36,893 nt of DNA, taken from JBFKOL01 sp041628815 (GTDB taxonomy: Bacteria; Bacteroidota; Bacteroidia; Chitinophagales; Saprospiraceae). The notes under the pieces are model-generated. The model saw nothing but the letters and a program-made list of their open reading frames with translations. It was not told the DNA's origin and did no database searches. Position 1 is the stretch's first letter, and every line of letters begins with the position of its first letter. This document shows positions 15,688 through 25,900 of the stretch, piece by piece. The DNA lies in contig JBFKOL010000008.1 of the NCBI GenBank assembly GCA_041628815.1, positions 1 to 36,893 on the forward strand, read 5' to 3'. Both the position numbers and the translations under genes were made by a program.

Positions 15688-17802
15688 ATGGCCTTGATAG
15701 GAACGATTAGGAACAATATGTGGTTTGTTTTTGTGCTGATTGCACTGGCGACTGCAGCGTTCATTTTGATGGATGCGCAAGGACCCGGCGGAGGAGCCAC
15801 GGCTTCCACACCCATCGGCGTAATCAACGGTGAAAAAATAACCAATTTAGAATTTGACCGCGCTTATCAGACTCTTTTCAGCAATGCCCAAGATCCGCAT
15901 TCGAGCAGAGCGGGTTTATGGAATTATTTCGTGGAGCAAAAAATCATCCAGGAAGAAGCGGACAAACTCGGTTTGTACATTGGATACGACGAACTAATGG
16001 ACTTGCAGTTTGGTCAAAACATCAGTCCTATCATATACCAGAATTTTCTCAACCCCACAACAGGTCAGGTCGATTTTGCACAGCTGCAGCAAATCAAACA
16101 ACAACTTGAGTCGGGTACTGAGATGAATGCTAATTTCCGTCAATTTTGGGCCGAACAGGAGAAACAAATCAAAAAGACCCAGCTGCAGGCTAAACTTGAA
16201 CTATTGGCAAGCAAGGCGATTTATACGCCGAATTGGCTGGCAGAGGAGGCATACAGCGAAGAAAACGCTCAGGTAGACATGGCTGTGGTAAAGATCCCAT
16301 TCGATAACATTCCCGGCGATAATATAGAAGTTGCCGAATCGGATATCTCGGATTACATTTCGAAAAACAAAGAGGACTTCGAACTCAAGGAAGAAAAGCG
16401 CGTTGTCGACTTTGTAAGTCTTCGGGTTTATCCAAGTTCCCTGGACACAGCTCAGTGGCTTGAAGACGCCCAGGAAGTGGTAGAAAACTGGAAAGGCACT
16501 TCTGAGGACTCAATTTTTGCCATCAACAATAATGGTATCTTTCGCGACTATTATGCCTCGGAAGAAGAAATAGACGAATTTTATCAGGACAAAATCGGGG
16601 GTTATGAGATTGGTGGAGTTTACGGTCCATATGTACTGGGCAACAGTTACCAGGTGGCCAAGTTGATCGATAAAAGAATTGTTCCTGATTCCGTAAAAGC
16701 CAGGCATATCCTCCGAAGAGCTGTCCCTACCAATGCAGCGGCTATGGCCGAAGCCAACCGTTTAATAGACAGCCTCATGCTCGTTGCCAAGAGGAGAACC
16801 ACTCCTTTCGATACTTTGGCCGCCCAATTCAGTCAGGACCAGACCAACAACTTGAATGGGGGTGATCTTGGCTACTTTACACAAGGCATTATGGTGCCGG
16901 CGTTCAACAAGGCAACTTTTATCAACGGCAGGGAAGGCGATTATGTGAAGGTAACGACATCATTTGGTGTCCATCTTGTCTACATCGAAGATCTAGTTTA
17001 CAACAACAGGCGCCCAAAGTACAAAATGGCCTATGCAAATGTTCCCATCATTCCGTCCAAAGAGACTCAGGATGATGCATATGAGCGCATGTTCGAATTG
17101 GTTAGTTCCTACCCCTATTTAGAGGATTTGACAGAGGCAGTGGACCAAGATGCCGAACTCTCCATGGAAAAAAGCAATGATCTCGCCATTAATGACTACT
17201 CGATAAGCAATCTAGGGGCTGGTAATACCTCCAGGGAAATTGTGCGTTGGGCTTTTAATGGTGATACAGAAATCAACGACGTATCACCAACCGTTTTCAT
17301 CTATACCGATCCTATCAATTATTTCAACAGTCGATACGTCATTGCGGGGCTGTCGCAAATTAAGAAACCAGGTATGATGAAACCTCGCGACGTCAGGAAT
17401 CAGGTAGAATTTGCGGTCCTCAATCAGAAGAAAGGGGCATCGGTTGTGCCGGAAATAACGGGAAAAGAATTGTCTGCCATTGCCCAGCAATATGGGGTAG
17501 AGGTTGACACCTTCCTCAATTTAAATCTGTTGAACAGCTTTGTAGCTGGATTGGGAAATGAACCCAAAGTACTGGGACAGGCATTTAAACTGGATGTGGG
17601 CCAGACGGGTTCTCCCATCGTAGGAAACAGTGGTGTTTTTGTGGTCAAGACTATCAACAAAACCGAGGCAGGCGCCCCATCAAACATAGGATTCATCAAA
17701 CGAACCGTCTCTCAGCGTCTGCGCGAGAATACCTCACTCTTACTGATAGATGCATTAAAGAGAAAAGTGGACATTAAGGACAACAGGTCCATATTTTTCT
17801 AA
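15688..17802 (+). CDS. ppiD: Peptidylprolyl isomerase, PpiD/SurA-like membrane-anchored foldase
   Basis: A 704-residue protein anchored by one N-terminal helix (residues about 11-28, short basic N-terminus inside) with the rest in the periplasm, the topology of PpiD. A SurA_N-like helical region begins with GVINGEKITNLEFDRAY. A parvulin-type rotamase domain covers about residues 333-435, marked by VKARHILRRA, LAAQFSQDQTN, GGDLGYFTQG and SFGVHLVYIED. Further alpha-helical and parvulin-like sequence continues to the end. PpiD-type foldases assist newly exported proteins near the Sec translocon. It has its own near-consensus promoter. The next gene starts 49 bases downstream on the same strand. 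Confidence 0.92.
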   Translation: MALIGTIRNNMWFVFVLIALATAAFILMDAQGPGGGATASTPIGVINGEKITNLEFDRAYQTLFSNAQDPHSSRAGLWNYFVEQKIIQEEADKLGLYIGYDELMDLQFGQNISPIIYQNFLNPTTGQVDFAQLQQIKQQLESGTEMNANFRQFWAEQEKQIKKTQLQAKLELLASKAIYTPNWLAEEAYSEENAQVDMAVVKIPFDNIPGDNIEVAESDISDYISKNKEDFELKEEKRVVDFVSLRVYPSSLDTAQWLEDAQEVVENWKGTSEDSIFAINNNGIFRDYYASEEEIDEFYQDKIGGYEIGGVYGPYVLGNSYQVAKLIDKRIVPDSVKARHILRRAVPTNAAAMAEANRLIDSLMLVAKRRTTPFDTLAAQFSQDQTNNLNGGDLGYFTQGIMVPAFNKATFINGREGDYVKVTTSFGVHLVYIEDLVYNNRRPKYKMAYANVPIIPSKETQDDAYERMFELVSSYPYLEDLTEAVDQDAELSMEKSNDLAINDYSISNLGAGNTSREIVRWAFNGDTEINDVSPTVFIYTDPINYFNSRYVIAGLSQIKKPGMMKPRDVRNQVEFAVLNQKKGASVVPEITGKELSAIAQQYGVEVDTFLNLNLLNSFVAGLGNEPKVLGQAFKLDVGQTGSPIVGNSGVFVVKTINKTEAGAPSNIGFIKRTVSQRLRENTSLLLIDALKRKVDIKDNRSIFF

Positions 17803-17850
17803 TCTGTGCGGACCGTTCATACAACAGTGTAACATGTAGCCGTCGTTCTA

Positions 17851-18480
17851 ATGAACATGAGAACACTGTATGTCGTGGCATGGACTCTTATCTTATTCTG
17901 TGCGTGTTCACGCAATGAAAGCAGCAAGGTGGAAGTCTCGGACCAGCAAGGAAGACTTCGGGAGGTCTACTTCTTGGATAGGGACTCCCTCAGACAGGGT
18001 CTCTCATGGTCCTTTTATCCTGGCACCTTGGACACCTTTGAACGGTCTTCTTTCCTTAATGGTCAGCTTCATGGTCAGAGGAAACTTTTCTATGAAAACG
18101 GCATCACTGAAATTGAAGAAAATTACGAGAATGGGACTTTAACCGGTGAAGTACGTACTTACCATCCGAATGGTGTGCTCGCCTTTATGGCTACCTATAG
18201 CAATGATGTGCTTTCAGGAACCGTCCAGACTTATTACCCTTCAGGGGTGTTGAAGGAAACGGTTTCTTTTTCCAATAACGAAGAGAATGGTCCTTTTACC
18301 GAATACCACCCCAATGGAAAAAAATCATGGGAAGGGATTTATCTGCACGGCGAGAATGAAGTTGGCGAACTACTCCAGTACGATACCTCTGGCACGCTGG
18401 TAAGAAAAATGTGGTGCGATAGCTTGTCCATTTGTCGCACCCAATGGAAAAAAGAAAATGCGGATATTGTCACTCAGTAG
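17851..18480 (+). CDS. MORN/YwqK-type repeat lipoprotein
   Basis: A 209-residue probable lipoprotein: hydrophobic leader ending LFCAC with the acylated Cys at residue 19. The mature part consists of about five MORN_2-type repeats of 20-25 residues with the pattern G-x-x-x-x-Y-x-x-NG (for example KLFYENG, RTYHPNG, QTYYPSG and TEYHPNG). Databases often label such proteins YwqK family antitoxin, but nothing here suggests a toxin-antitoxin pair: there is no toxin gene beside it and the protein is exported. In Bacteroidota they are common surface or periplasmic proteins of unknown role. A second ATG two codons in (17857) is an equally plausible start. The stop is 1 base before the porQ ATG. Confidence 0.8.
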   Translation: MNMRTLYVVAWTLILFCACSRNESSKVEVSDQQGRLREVYFLDRDSLRQGLSWSFYPGTLDTFERSSFLNGQLHGQRKLFYENGITEIEENYENGTLTGEVRTYHPNGVLAFMATYSNDVLSGTVQTYYPSGVLKETVSFSNNEENGPFTEYHPNGKKSWEGIYLHGENEVGELLQYDTSGTLVRKMWCDSLSICRTQWKKENADIVTQ

Positions 18481-18481
18481 T

Positions 18482-19537
18482 ATGAATTTGCGCTTTCTAG
18501 CATGTGTATCCCTGATTTTATTCCTTTGTGCGCCTGGTGAGGCACAATTGGGTTCAATTCAATCTTTCGATTTCTTAAATCTAAGTCCATCGGCAAGAAC
18601 TGCAGCGCTTGGAGGAAGTCCTATCGCCTTGAGTGATGGTGATATCAACATTGCACATATCAATCCTGCTTCTATCAATGAGTCCACTGAACATTTGCTG
18701 GCCCTGAATCATAATTTTCACCTTGCAGATATTTCATTTGGCAATGCCTCGTATGGATTCCATTCGTCAAAGCTCAACACCAGCTTTCTTGCGGCATTTC
18801 AATTCATCAACTATGGAGACTTTGTGAGAACCAATGAAGTGGGTGAAGTCAATGGTACTTTCCATGCAAGAGAAAACGTACTTGTAATAGGAATGAGCAG
18901 AATGCTGAATGAAAGGATATCTGGAGGTCTACACCTGAAAACAATTACTTCGTCTTTTGATGGTTACAATGCTTTTGGTTTGGCATTTGATTTTGGTTTA
19001 AACTACCATAAGCCAGGAGCCTTGCATCAATACAGCTTGGTAATCAGGAATGCAGGTGTACAATTAGCAGCTTATGATCTTCAAAAGGAATCTCTACCGT
19101 TAGATATCCAGATCGGGTTTTCCAAGCGTCTGCAATATGTACCTTTCCGCTTTTTCATAACCTTTCATCACTTGAATCAATGGGATCTTTCCAACGACTT
19201 TAGTTTGGATGATGACCCTCTTTTTTTTGATCAACCGCGGTCCGAACCTGGGTCTTTCAGCCAGGCTGCCGACAACTTATTCAGGCATTTAAGACTCGGA
19301 GGAGAAATTTCCATTGGAGCCAATGAACAAGTAAGGCTTCGCATAGGCTACGACCATCAACAGAAAAAAGATCTGAGCGTCCCGGGGTACAGGGCATTCA
19401 GTGGATTGAGGATGGGCCTGGGAATCAAGATAAAAGCACTTCAGCTGGATTATGCTTTTGGAAGAAACCATCTTTCTGGAGGCGTGAATCACTTAAGCCT
19501 TATCCTTCACCTCAAAGATGTATTCAGCAAACTTTAA
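18482..19537 (+). CDS. porQ: Type IX secretion system protein PorQ-like
   Basis: A 351-residue exported outer-membrane beta-barrel protein resembling PorQ, a component needed for attachment of type IX secretion cargo to the surface via A-LPS in Porphyromonas. I chose ATG 18482, which directly follows the previous stop and begins a good signal peptide cleaved after GEAQ; an ATG at 18458 lies inside the previous gene. The mature start FDFLNLSPSARTAALGGSPI and the segment INIAHINPASINES are characteristic of the PorV/PorQ-type (FadL-like) family. The short C-terminus ends in alternating hydrophobic strands. The rest of the type IX apparatus is not in the window, as is usual since por genes are scattered. 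Confidence is lower for PorQ against another PorV-like protein. Confidence 0.8.
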   Translation: MNLRFLACVSLILFLCAPGEAQLGSIQSFDFLNLSPSARTAALGGSPIALSDGDINIAHINPASINESTEHLLALNHNFHLADISFGNASYGFHSSKLNTSFLAAFQFINYGDFVRTNEVGEVNGTFHARENVLVIGMSRMLNERISGGLHLKTITSSFDGYNAFGLAFDFGLNYHKPGALHQYSLVIRNAGVQLAAYDLQKESLPLDIQIGFSKRLQYVPFRFFITFHHLNQWDLSNDFSLDDDPLFFDQPRSEPGSFSQAADNLFRHLRLGGEISIGANEQVRLRIGYDHQQKKDLSVPGYRAFSGLRMGLGIKIKALQLDYAFGRNHLSGGVNHLSLILHLKDVFSKL

Positions 19538-19539
19538 TT

Positions 19540-21021
19540 CTACATCCACGGCTTGTTGGTAGATTCCACCAGGAAAATAAATTGATCGAGTAAATGCTTT
19601 GCTTTTTTGTGAGAGATATAAGGGATGGTGAGGCAGCCAGCCGACGTATGAATGAAAAGTGTCGCCAGGTCTCTTCGCCATTGATAGGGATTTTGCTTTA
19701 TAACAATATTCTGGATTTTGTATACGGGTAATAAAGAGTGCTTATATCCCAGGATTCCCCCTCCGACATACACTTCTTCTCCATTGAACGCAAAACGCTT
19801 TTTGCGCCATTCAACGTGGGTCAGCCCAATCAGGACTGCCCAAATAATGAAAATGACAACTGCAGCCAGGAAATTCGAGAAAAACATCAGCAACAGAAAG
19901 GGTAATCCCAAGAATGCCGTTTGATAGATGGCAGATCGATAGAAATAATGCCTAGATACACTGTGATAATGGTCAAAATTTCCAGAATCTGTGCCCAGCC
20001 ATGTTTTTTTGACATAATTGATTTTGGTCAAATCACAACCGGGTATTTTTAGCTGCATGCGGCCCTTCGTGTTTTCGTTGGATCTGGCCTGTCTGAAAAA
20101 CAAGTTGAAAAAACCAATGCGCCGTTCAAAGAGATTTTGGCCCCAAGAGAATATCTGAATCTTTTTGTCAAGTGCTGCAAACTGCTTTTTATTCAGTAAA
20201 CCTTGGGTGACCTGAAATTTGTCACGGATGCGTACAAACCTGAGTTGATAATGCCTAAGAAAAGTTGTGAGAAGAGAATACAATACCGTGATGGGCAAGA
20301 GAAGCAGCCCTATAACCACATAAGCTTCAAGGCCGATACCTGAAGCAATGTCCCTGGCTGCATTAAATAAATCCCTGGGGTCCAGGTCAAACGAATAGGA
20401 ATAGGCAAAAGCTGATCCTGCCAAACCAAACAGAAGTCCAATCGGTTTGAAATGATTCTGCACTAGCCCTATCTTAATCAAGTCATTGTTATTCAGGGTA
20501 AGTATGACTTCTGTCTCTCCGCTTTCAGCTGCTACAGGGACTATGTCAGCAGATAATTGCCTTTTTTTCAGCAGTAAATTTCGGAGTTCTTCAGCCGTTG
20601 CCAAATCAAGGGCGTCGATCTGGAGTTCACTTTGGTCTGATCCGGCCGTTTCTATTTCTACCTCCGTCACGTTGAGAAACTGATGTAAAAAACTCTGATT
20701 GAAGTTGATCGACTGAATCCTCTTGAAAGGCACAGTCAACCTGGTCTTTTTCAACACGCCTTTTTCTATGACCAACTCTTTCTCAGACAGGTAATAGTAA
20801 TATTTGAAGTAGGAAATGATGGATGTCACCATTCCAAAAATACCCAAGACCGAAATGGCCATTTCAAATCGGTCAAACGATCGCTGTCCTCTACCGATAA
20901 AGAATGCCAGAAGTATAGGCCACAGCTGATTAAAAAGGCTGCGTAAAAATTTGAGTACTATAAATATAACAGCCCATTTGGATTGCCTTCTTGGAGAGCT
21001 GAACTCGTCATTCCTCTTCAT
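19540..21021 (-). CDS. PH domain-containing membrane protein, YdbT type
   Basis: A membrane protein with bacterial PH (bPH2, formerly DUF304) domains, about 493 residues from ATG 21021. I prefer that start to ATG 21066, which would overlap ydbS-type coding by 59 bases. Three bPH2 units alternate with pairs of hydrophobic helices: one after LVIEKGVLKKTRLTVPFKRI (about residues 85-155), one around FVRIRDKFQVTQGLLNKKQF, and a third near FNGEEVYVGGGILGYKHSLL. This is the layout of Bacillus YdbT, which with YdbS has been linked to tolerance of an antimicrobial peptide; whether that holds here is unknown. It overlaps its YdbS-type partner by 14 bases. The stop is 2 bases from the end of convergent porQ. 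Confidence 0.85.
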   Translation of the reverse strand: MKRNDEFSSPRRQSKWAVIFIVLKFLRSLFNQLWPILLAFFIGRGQRSFDRFEMAISVLGIFGMVTSIISYFKYYYYLSEKELVIEKGVLKKTRLTVPFKRIQSINFNQSFLHQFLNVTEVEIETAGSDQSELQIDALDLATAEELRNLLLKKRQLSADIVPVAAESGETEVILTLNNNDLIKIGLVQNHFKPIGLLFGLAGSAFAYSYSFDLDPRDLFNAARDIASGIGLEAYVVIGLLLLPITVLYSLLTTFLRHYQLRFVRIRDKFQVTQGLLNKKQFAALDKKIQIFSWGQNLFERRIGFFNLFFRQARSNENTKGRMQLKIPGCDLTKINYVKKTWLGTDSGNFDHYHSVSRHYFYRSAIYQTAFLGLPFLLLMFFSNFLAAVVIFIIWAVLIGLTHVEWRKKRFAFNGEEVYVGGGILGYKHSLLPVYKIQNIVIKQNPYQWRRDLATLFIHTSAGCLTIPYISHKKAKHLLDQFIFLVESTNKPWM

Positions 21022-21538
21022 AGGAAGAAGTTTTCGAAAGAACGTAGTGCTTGATCTTGTCAGCAACGGAAGGTCTCAACCCCGGAATTGACAAGTCGCT
21101 ACTACTGCCCCCGGCCGTATAAATACGTAGACTGCTTAAATCAAACAACCTGTCCAACGGACCTTGGAAAACCTCGGCATGCTGAATACGGTTGAATGGA
21201 ATAACAACGGAAGATCTCCAGATCAGCCCTTTTTTATAAACAATGTCCCTTTCTCTCAAAGCATACAGCTTTCGTCGAAACCCAAAAATTTTAAGGGCCA
21301 GGCTCGTACCCATCAAACCGAGGAACAATATGAAAACACCTGTCTTCATCCAACCTGTCAAGGAATCACTTCCGGCAATGACCCCAATCAAGACCCCCCC
21401 CGCCGCTAAAATCCAGAATATGAGGTTGCTGATTATTCCCACCAAAAGGTAATCTTTGTGAAGTCCGGTAAAGGCAATTTCTTCCACAGAAGGCAAGTTG
21501 CCAAGATCTACCTGCAGATTGGAAAATTCTTCGCCCAT
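21008..21538 (-). CDS. PH domain-containing membrane protein, YdbS type
   Basis: A 176-residue protein with two hydrophobic helices (about residues 31-50 and 66-85) and one C-terminal bPH2 domain, marked by RERDIVYKKGLIWRSSVVIP, then FNRIQHAEVFQG and LRIYTAGGSSSDLSIPGL. This is the short partner of the YdbS/YdbT pair. The two genes overlap by 14 bases and the proteins very likely act together at the inner membrane. In the short gap (61 bases) to the divergent thioredoxin gene, only a weak promoter-like match (TTG, 21 bases, TAATTTAC on the minus strand) is visible. Confidence 0.86.
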   Translation of the reverse strand: MGEEFSNLQVDLGNLPSVEEIAFTGLHKDYLLVGIISNLIFWILAAGGVLIGVIAGSDSLTGWMKTGVFILFLGLMGTSLALKIFGFRRKLYALRERDIVYKKGLIWRSSVVIPFNRIQHAEVFQGPLDRLFDLSSLRIYTAGGSSSDLSIPGLRPSVADKIKHYVLSKTSSYEEE

Positions 21539-21599
21539 TTGATGCGTTTGTTAGAATTAGAGGACGTAAATTAAATCGAAATTGTATTTTCTTTCAATT

Positions 21600-22964
21600 A
21601 TGTGGACAAACTTGATGAAATCGTTGACCGTACTGCTTATCTGTATGGCCTTTGCCTCCGCGTTGACGAGTCAAGGGGTTCTATTCAAGGATTTTACGCT
21701 GTCTGAGGCTACATCGGAAGCGCTGAAAACAGATAAACTCATTTTTGTCGACGTTTATACCGATTGGTGCCTGCCCTGCAAACAAATGGACCAGCTGGTA
21801 TTTACGAACAGTGAGCTGGAACAATTTTTTGGCGATCACTTCATACCTGTCAAATGGGATGCAGAAGACGGAAAAGATGGTGAGCTTTCTGCAGCACGTT
21901 TTGGAGTTTCGTCGTATCCGACTCTTTTGTTCCTCGACGGAAATGGATCTCTCCTGGTAAGCCACAATGGCTTCCTTTCCGTAAAGGATTTGATGAAAAT
22001 GGGAAACAGGGCGCTTGCGCTCACCGACAACTATACAGTCATAGAATCATTTAATGCAAATCGTTCTCCTGATTATGAAACATCTGATTTAAAAAAAATA
22101 CTCGACCTTTCCAGGGATCATTTCTTCGATGGGAAACTGGAGCTGATTCATCAATACCTCGATAATAAATCTTTCATTTCCGAGGATGATCTCATTTTGA
22201 TCATGGACGATATAGATCATTTCGATCTCCCTCTTCTTGAACGTATCACACCGTTGACCACTGGTTTGAGTGATGCCGAGATTGCTGTCCGCAGAAACCC
22301 GGCTCAACGACAGCAATGGAAAAGAAAAACACAGGATGCACTGCTGACCCACATCGAGGAATCTACCCAAAACAATGATTTTAACCGTTTTGTCAAGTCT
22401 ACTGAGATCATGAAACTGATTCCTCATTTCAAGAAGCGTGATTTAGAATGGATGTATTACGATTTCTATCGCGCCAATGACCTCAACCACTACCGCGTTT
22501 TTGCCACCTATATGATTGAAACCTATCTTTTAAAGACATCCCCCGAGGAGGTCATACAAATTGACAAAGAGCGTTATGGTCAACTGCGTTCGCCTGCCTT
22601 AGATCAGCCGGACTTTGAGGGAGAAGAAGCCGTAGTAGAAAGTAATGCCACCCCTAGGTTGGACTCGATTGAAGAGATACACTCCCTGGGACAATACATT
22701 GCTAACCGGTTGTATGCCATTAGCGGTGATTTCTTTGCGTTCTACGATGATCATACTTCACTTGACATGGCCTCACAATGGGCTGCTATGGCTTATAACT
22801 ACTATCCCTATGATTTGAAATACTATGAAAACCACATGACGATCTTATACAAGAAAGGGGATATCGTGAAAGTAGAAGCCCTGAAAAAATATTTGGAATC
22901 GATGCCTCTTTACAGGGAAATGAAAATTAAGAAAAAACGTGAAGCTGCCATCACGTCCTACTGA
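21600..22964 (+). CDS. Exported thioredoxin-fold protein
   Basis: A protein of about 454 residues from ATG 21600 with a signal peptide ending near ALTSQG, followed by a thioredoxin-like domain (about residues 30-140 of the mature numbering). The redox motif is DWCLPCK with the Cys pair two residues apart, and the cis-Pro loop SSYPTLLFLDGNG is present. This resembles the DUF255/thioredoxin_7-like exported disulfide reductases of Bacteroidota. The remaining 300 residues are alpha-helical, rich in acidic and aromatic residues, and of no family I recognise. The role is probably periplasmic disulfide reduction or a specialised scaffold. ATG 21582 and 21615 are alternative starts. Its 3' end overlaps ileS by 14 bases tail to tail. 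Confidence 0.85.
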   Translation: MWTNLMKSLTVLLICMAFASALTSQGVLFKDFTLSEATSEALKTDKLIFVDVYTDWCLPCKQMDQLVFTNSELEQFFGDHFIPVKWDAEDGKDGELSAARFGVSSYPTLLFLDGNGSLLVSHNGFLSVKDLMKMGNRALALTDNYTVIESFNANRSPDYETSDLKKILDLSRDHFFDGKLELIHQYLDNKSFISEDDLILIMDDIDHFDLPLLERITPLTTGLSDAEIAVRRNPAQRQQWKRKTQDALLTHIEESTQNNDFNRFVKSTEIMKLIPHFKKRDLEWMYYDFYRANDLNHYRVFATYMIETYLLKTSPEEVIQIDKERYGQLRSPALDQPDFEGEEAVVESNATPRLDSIEEIHSLGQYIANRLYAISGDFFAFYDDHTSLDMASQWAAMAYNYYPYDLKYYENHMTILYKKGDIVKVEALKKYLESMPLYREMKIKKKREAAITSY

Positions 22965-25900
22965 CTTCAATGGCCAATTCGATATCATCAACCAGCGCGA
23001 CCCTGTCTGCTTCGACATGAGAAGATAAATCTATCCGATCCGAAAGCACTTCCCTGCTGATGTATTCCTGATGTGTTTTTACCGCGGCTTCAACTAAAGG
23101 GTGGTATTCCAGATTTACGAAGATGCGATCCGTCACTTCGAGGCCACTTTGCTTTCTAATATTTTGAATGCGATTGACTATTTCACGGGCAATGCCTTCT
23201 TTTTTCAAATCTTCATCGATGGACACATCAAGTGCAACGGTGATATCTTTATCGGAAGCCACCTGCCAACCTGGAATTTCATCGGTGGAAATATCAAAAT
23301 CCTCTCTATCAAGATCGTATTTCACCCCTTCAATAACAAGCTCATAGCGCCCTGTTTTTTCTATTTGTGCGATGTCGTCCTGAGACAAGTTGCTGATAAT
23401 CGCATTTCCCTTTTTCATATGTTTGCCCAAACGCCGTCCAAGTGTTTTGAAATTGGGTTTTATCCGTTTTTTCAAGAACCCACCTGTGTCCGTGATGTAT
23501 TCTATCTCTTTTACATTCACCTCTGCAAGGATGAGTGGTTTTACAGATTCCACCTGATTCATAAAGCCCTCGTCAAGAATAGGAAGAAGGATTTTCTTTA
23601 AAGGTTGGCGTACGCGAATTTTCTCTTTTTTCCTCAAGGATAATACGAGTGAACATATCCTTTGTGCATAATTCATGCGCTGTTCCAACTCGCCATCGAT
23701 AAGAAGAGGTTGTACTTCTGGAAGAAGTGCCAGGTGTACGCTGAGATGATCATCGCGATGTGTCACTTGATTCAGGTTGCGGTACAACCAATCAGCGAAA
23801 AAAGGAGCATGTGGCGCCATTAATTTTGCTACAGTTTCAAGACACGTGTACAGTGTCTGATAGGCTGAAATTTTGTCTTCGGTGTAATCCCCTTTCCAAA
23901 ATCTCCTCCGGCACAATCTCACATACCAGTTACTCAGGTGATTTTCTGCGAAATCAGAAACCATCCTGGCTGCATTGGTCGGTTCATAATTATCCATTTC
24001 CTCTCTCACATCACGCACGAGCGTATTCAGCAATGAGATGATCCATCGATCAATCTCCTGTCGATGTTTCAAAGGAACATTTTCCTCTTCATAGCGAAAA
24101 CCATCAATGTTGGCATATAAGGCAAAGAAGGAGTAGGTATTGTAGAGGGTTCCAAAAAATTTTCTGCGCACTTCTTCGACACCCGCAACATCAAATTTCA
24201 GATTGTCCCATGGTTGTGCATTGGTCATCATATACCATCTTGTAGCATCCGCTCCATACGTTTCGATGGTTTCAAAAGGGTCGACTACGTTACCGAGCCT
24301 TTTGGACATTTTTACGCCATTTTTATCGAGTAAGAGGCCAGTCGATACCACATTCTTAAAAGCTACACTTCCATAAACCATTGCTGCAATGGCGTGAAGC
24401 GAATAAAACCATCCTCGCGTCTGATCGACACCTTCACAGATGTAATCTGCGGGAAAATTGTTGGTAAAGACTTTCTGGTTTTCCATTGGAAAGTGCCACT
24501 GAGCATAAGGCATGGCACCCGAGTCAAACCAGACATCAATCAGATCCGCCTCTCGATAGAGCTTCTTTCCATTGCCTGAAACAAAAACGATATCATCAAC
24601 GAAAGGCTTGTGTAGATCTGTAGGGACTGACTGCGAAATACCCAATGTTTTGTTGGCTTTTTCTATTTCTGCTGTCAATTCTTCAACTGATCCTATACAT
24701 ACTTCGCTTTCGCCGTCTTCGCTGCGCCAAATGGGTAGTGGTGTACCCCAGAACCTACTGCGGGAAAGGTTCCAATCCTGAAGGTTTTCAAGCCAGTTAC
24801 CAAAACGTTTTTCTCCTGTATGAGCTGGCTTCCAATTTATGGTTTTATTCAGTCTCACCATCTCCTCCCTGCAAGCCGATGCTTTAATGAACCAGGAGTC
24901 AAGAGGATAGTACAGCACGGGTTTATCAGTTCTCCAGCAATGAGGGTAACTATGTTCATATTTTTGAACATTAAAGGCCCTGTTATCCTCTTTCATTTTG
25001 ATTGCAATATCTACGTTGACATCCCGATAGTCGGGATCATCTTTGTAATTCTTAACATACCGCCCGGCAAAGTCGGTCACTTCGTCAACGAACTTACCTT
25101 GCCTGTCCACAAGGGTCAAAGCGCCCAAACCGTATTTTTTTGCCACCATCATATCGTCTGAACCAAATGACGGCGCGATATGGACAATACCCGTACCTTC
25201 TTCTGTCGAAACAAAGTCACCCAAAACCACTTTGAAAGCTTCTCCTTGTTCGGGTTGAACATAGGGAAACAACTGTTCGTAGGAAATCCATTCCAGACGG
25301 TCTCCGCTAAATTTGTTCACTACTGTGTATGGAATCACTTTATCACCGGGCCTATAACTGTCGTAATCGGCTTCAGCCTGCCCCGGTTTGAACCATTTGG
25401 ACAACAAGTCCTCAGCCAACACTACTTTGATTGGAAGGTGAGTGTAGGGGTTGTACGTTCTGACTATGACATAGGTGATTTTGGCTCCAACCGCCAAACC
25501 TACATTTGAAGGAAGTGTCCAGGGTGTAGTCGTCCAGGCCAGGAAAAAGACTTCTCCTGAACCGTTCTCATCAAACAAAAAGGAAGATTTATCATTCTCG
25601 ACGACTTTGAACTGGGCGACGGCAGAAGTATCTTTGACATCCCGGTAAGCACCCGGCATATTCAGTTCGTGGCTGCTGAGACCAGTGCCAGCTGCTGGTG
25701 AATACGGCTGGACGGTATAACCCTTATATAGAAGACCTTTATCGTGCAGATTTTTTAACAGTGACCAAACCGATTCGATGTAATCGTTCTCAAAGGTGAT
25801 GTAGGGATTTTCGAGATCAGCCCAATAACCCATTTTATGGGTTAAATCATCCCACATTTCCTTGTACCTCATGACAGTGTCACGGCAAGCCTTGTTGAAG

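Noticed and set aside
17851..18480. Toxin-antitoxin module (YwqK-type name)
   Set aside because: The protein is an exported repeat lipoprotein with no toxin gene beside it; the database name is misleading.
23101..23601. Plus-strand open frame of 166 codons inside ileS
   Set aside because: It is fully antisense to a conserved synthetase domain, with no family resemblance and no promoter.
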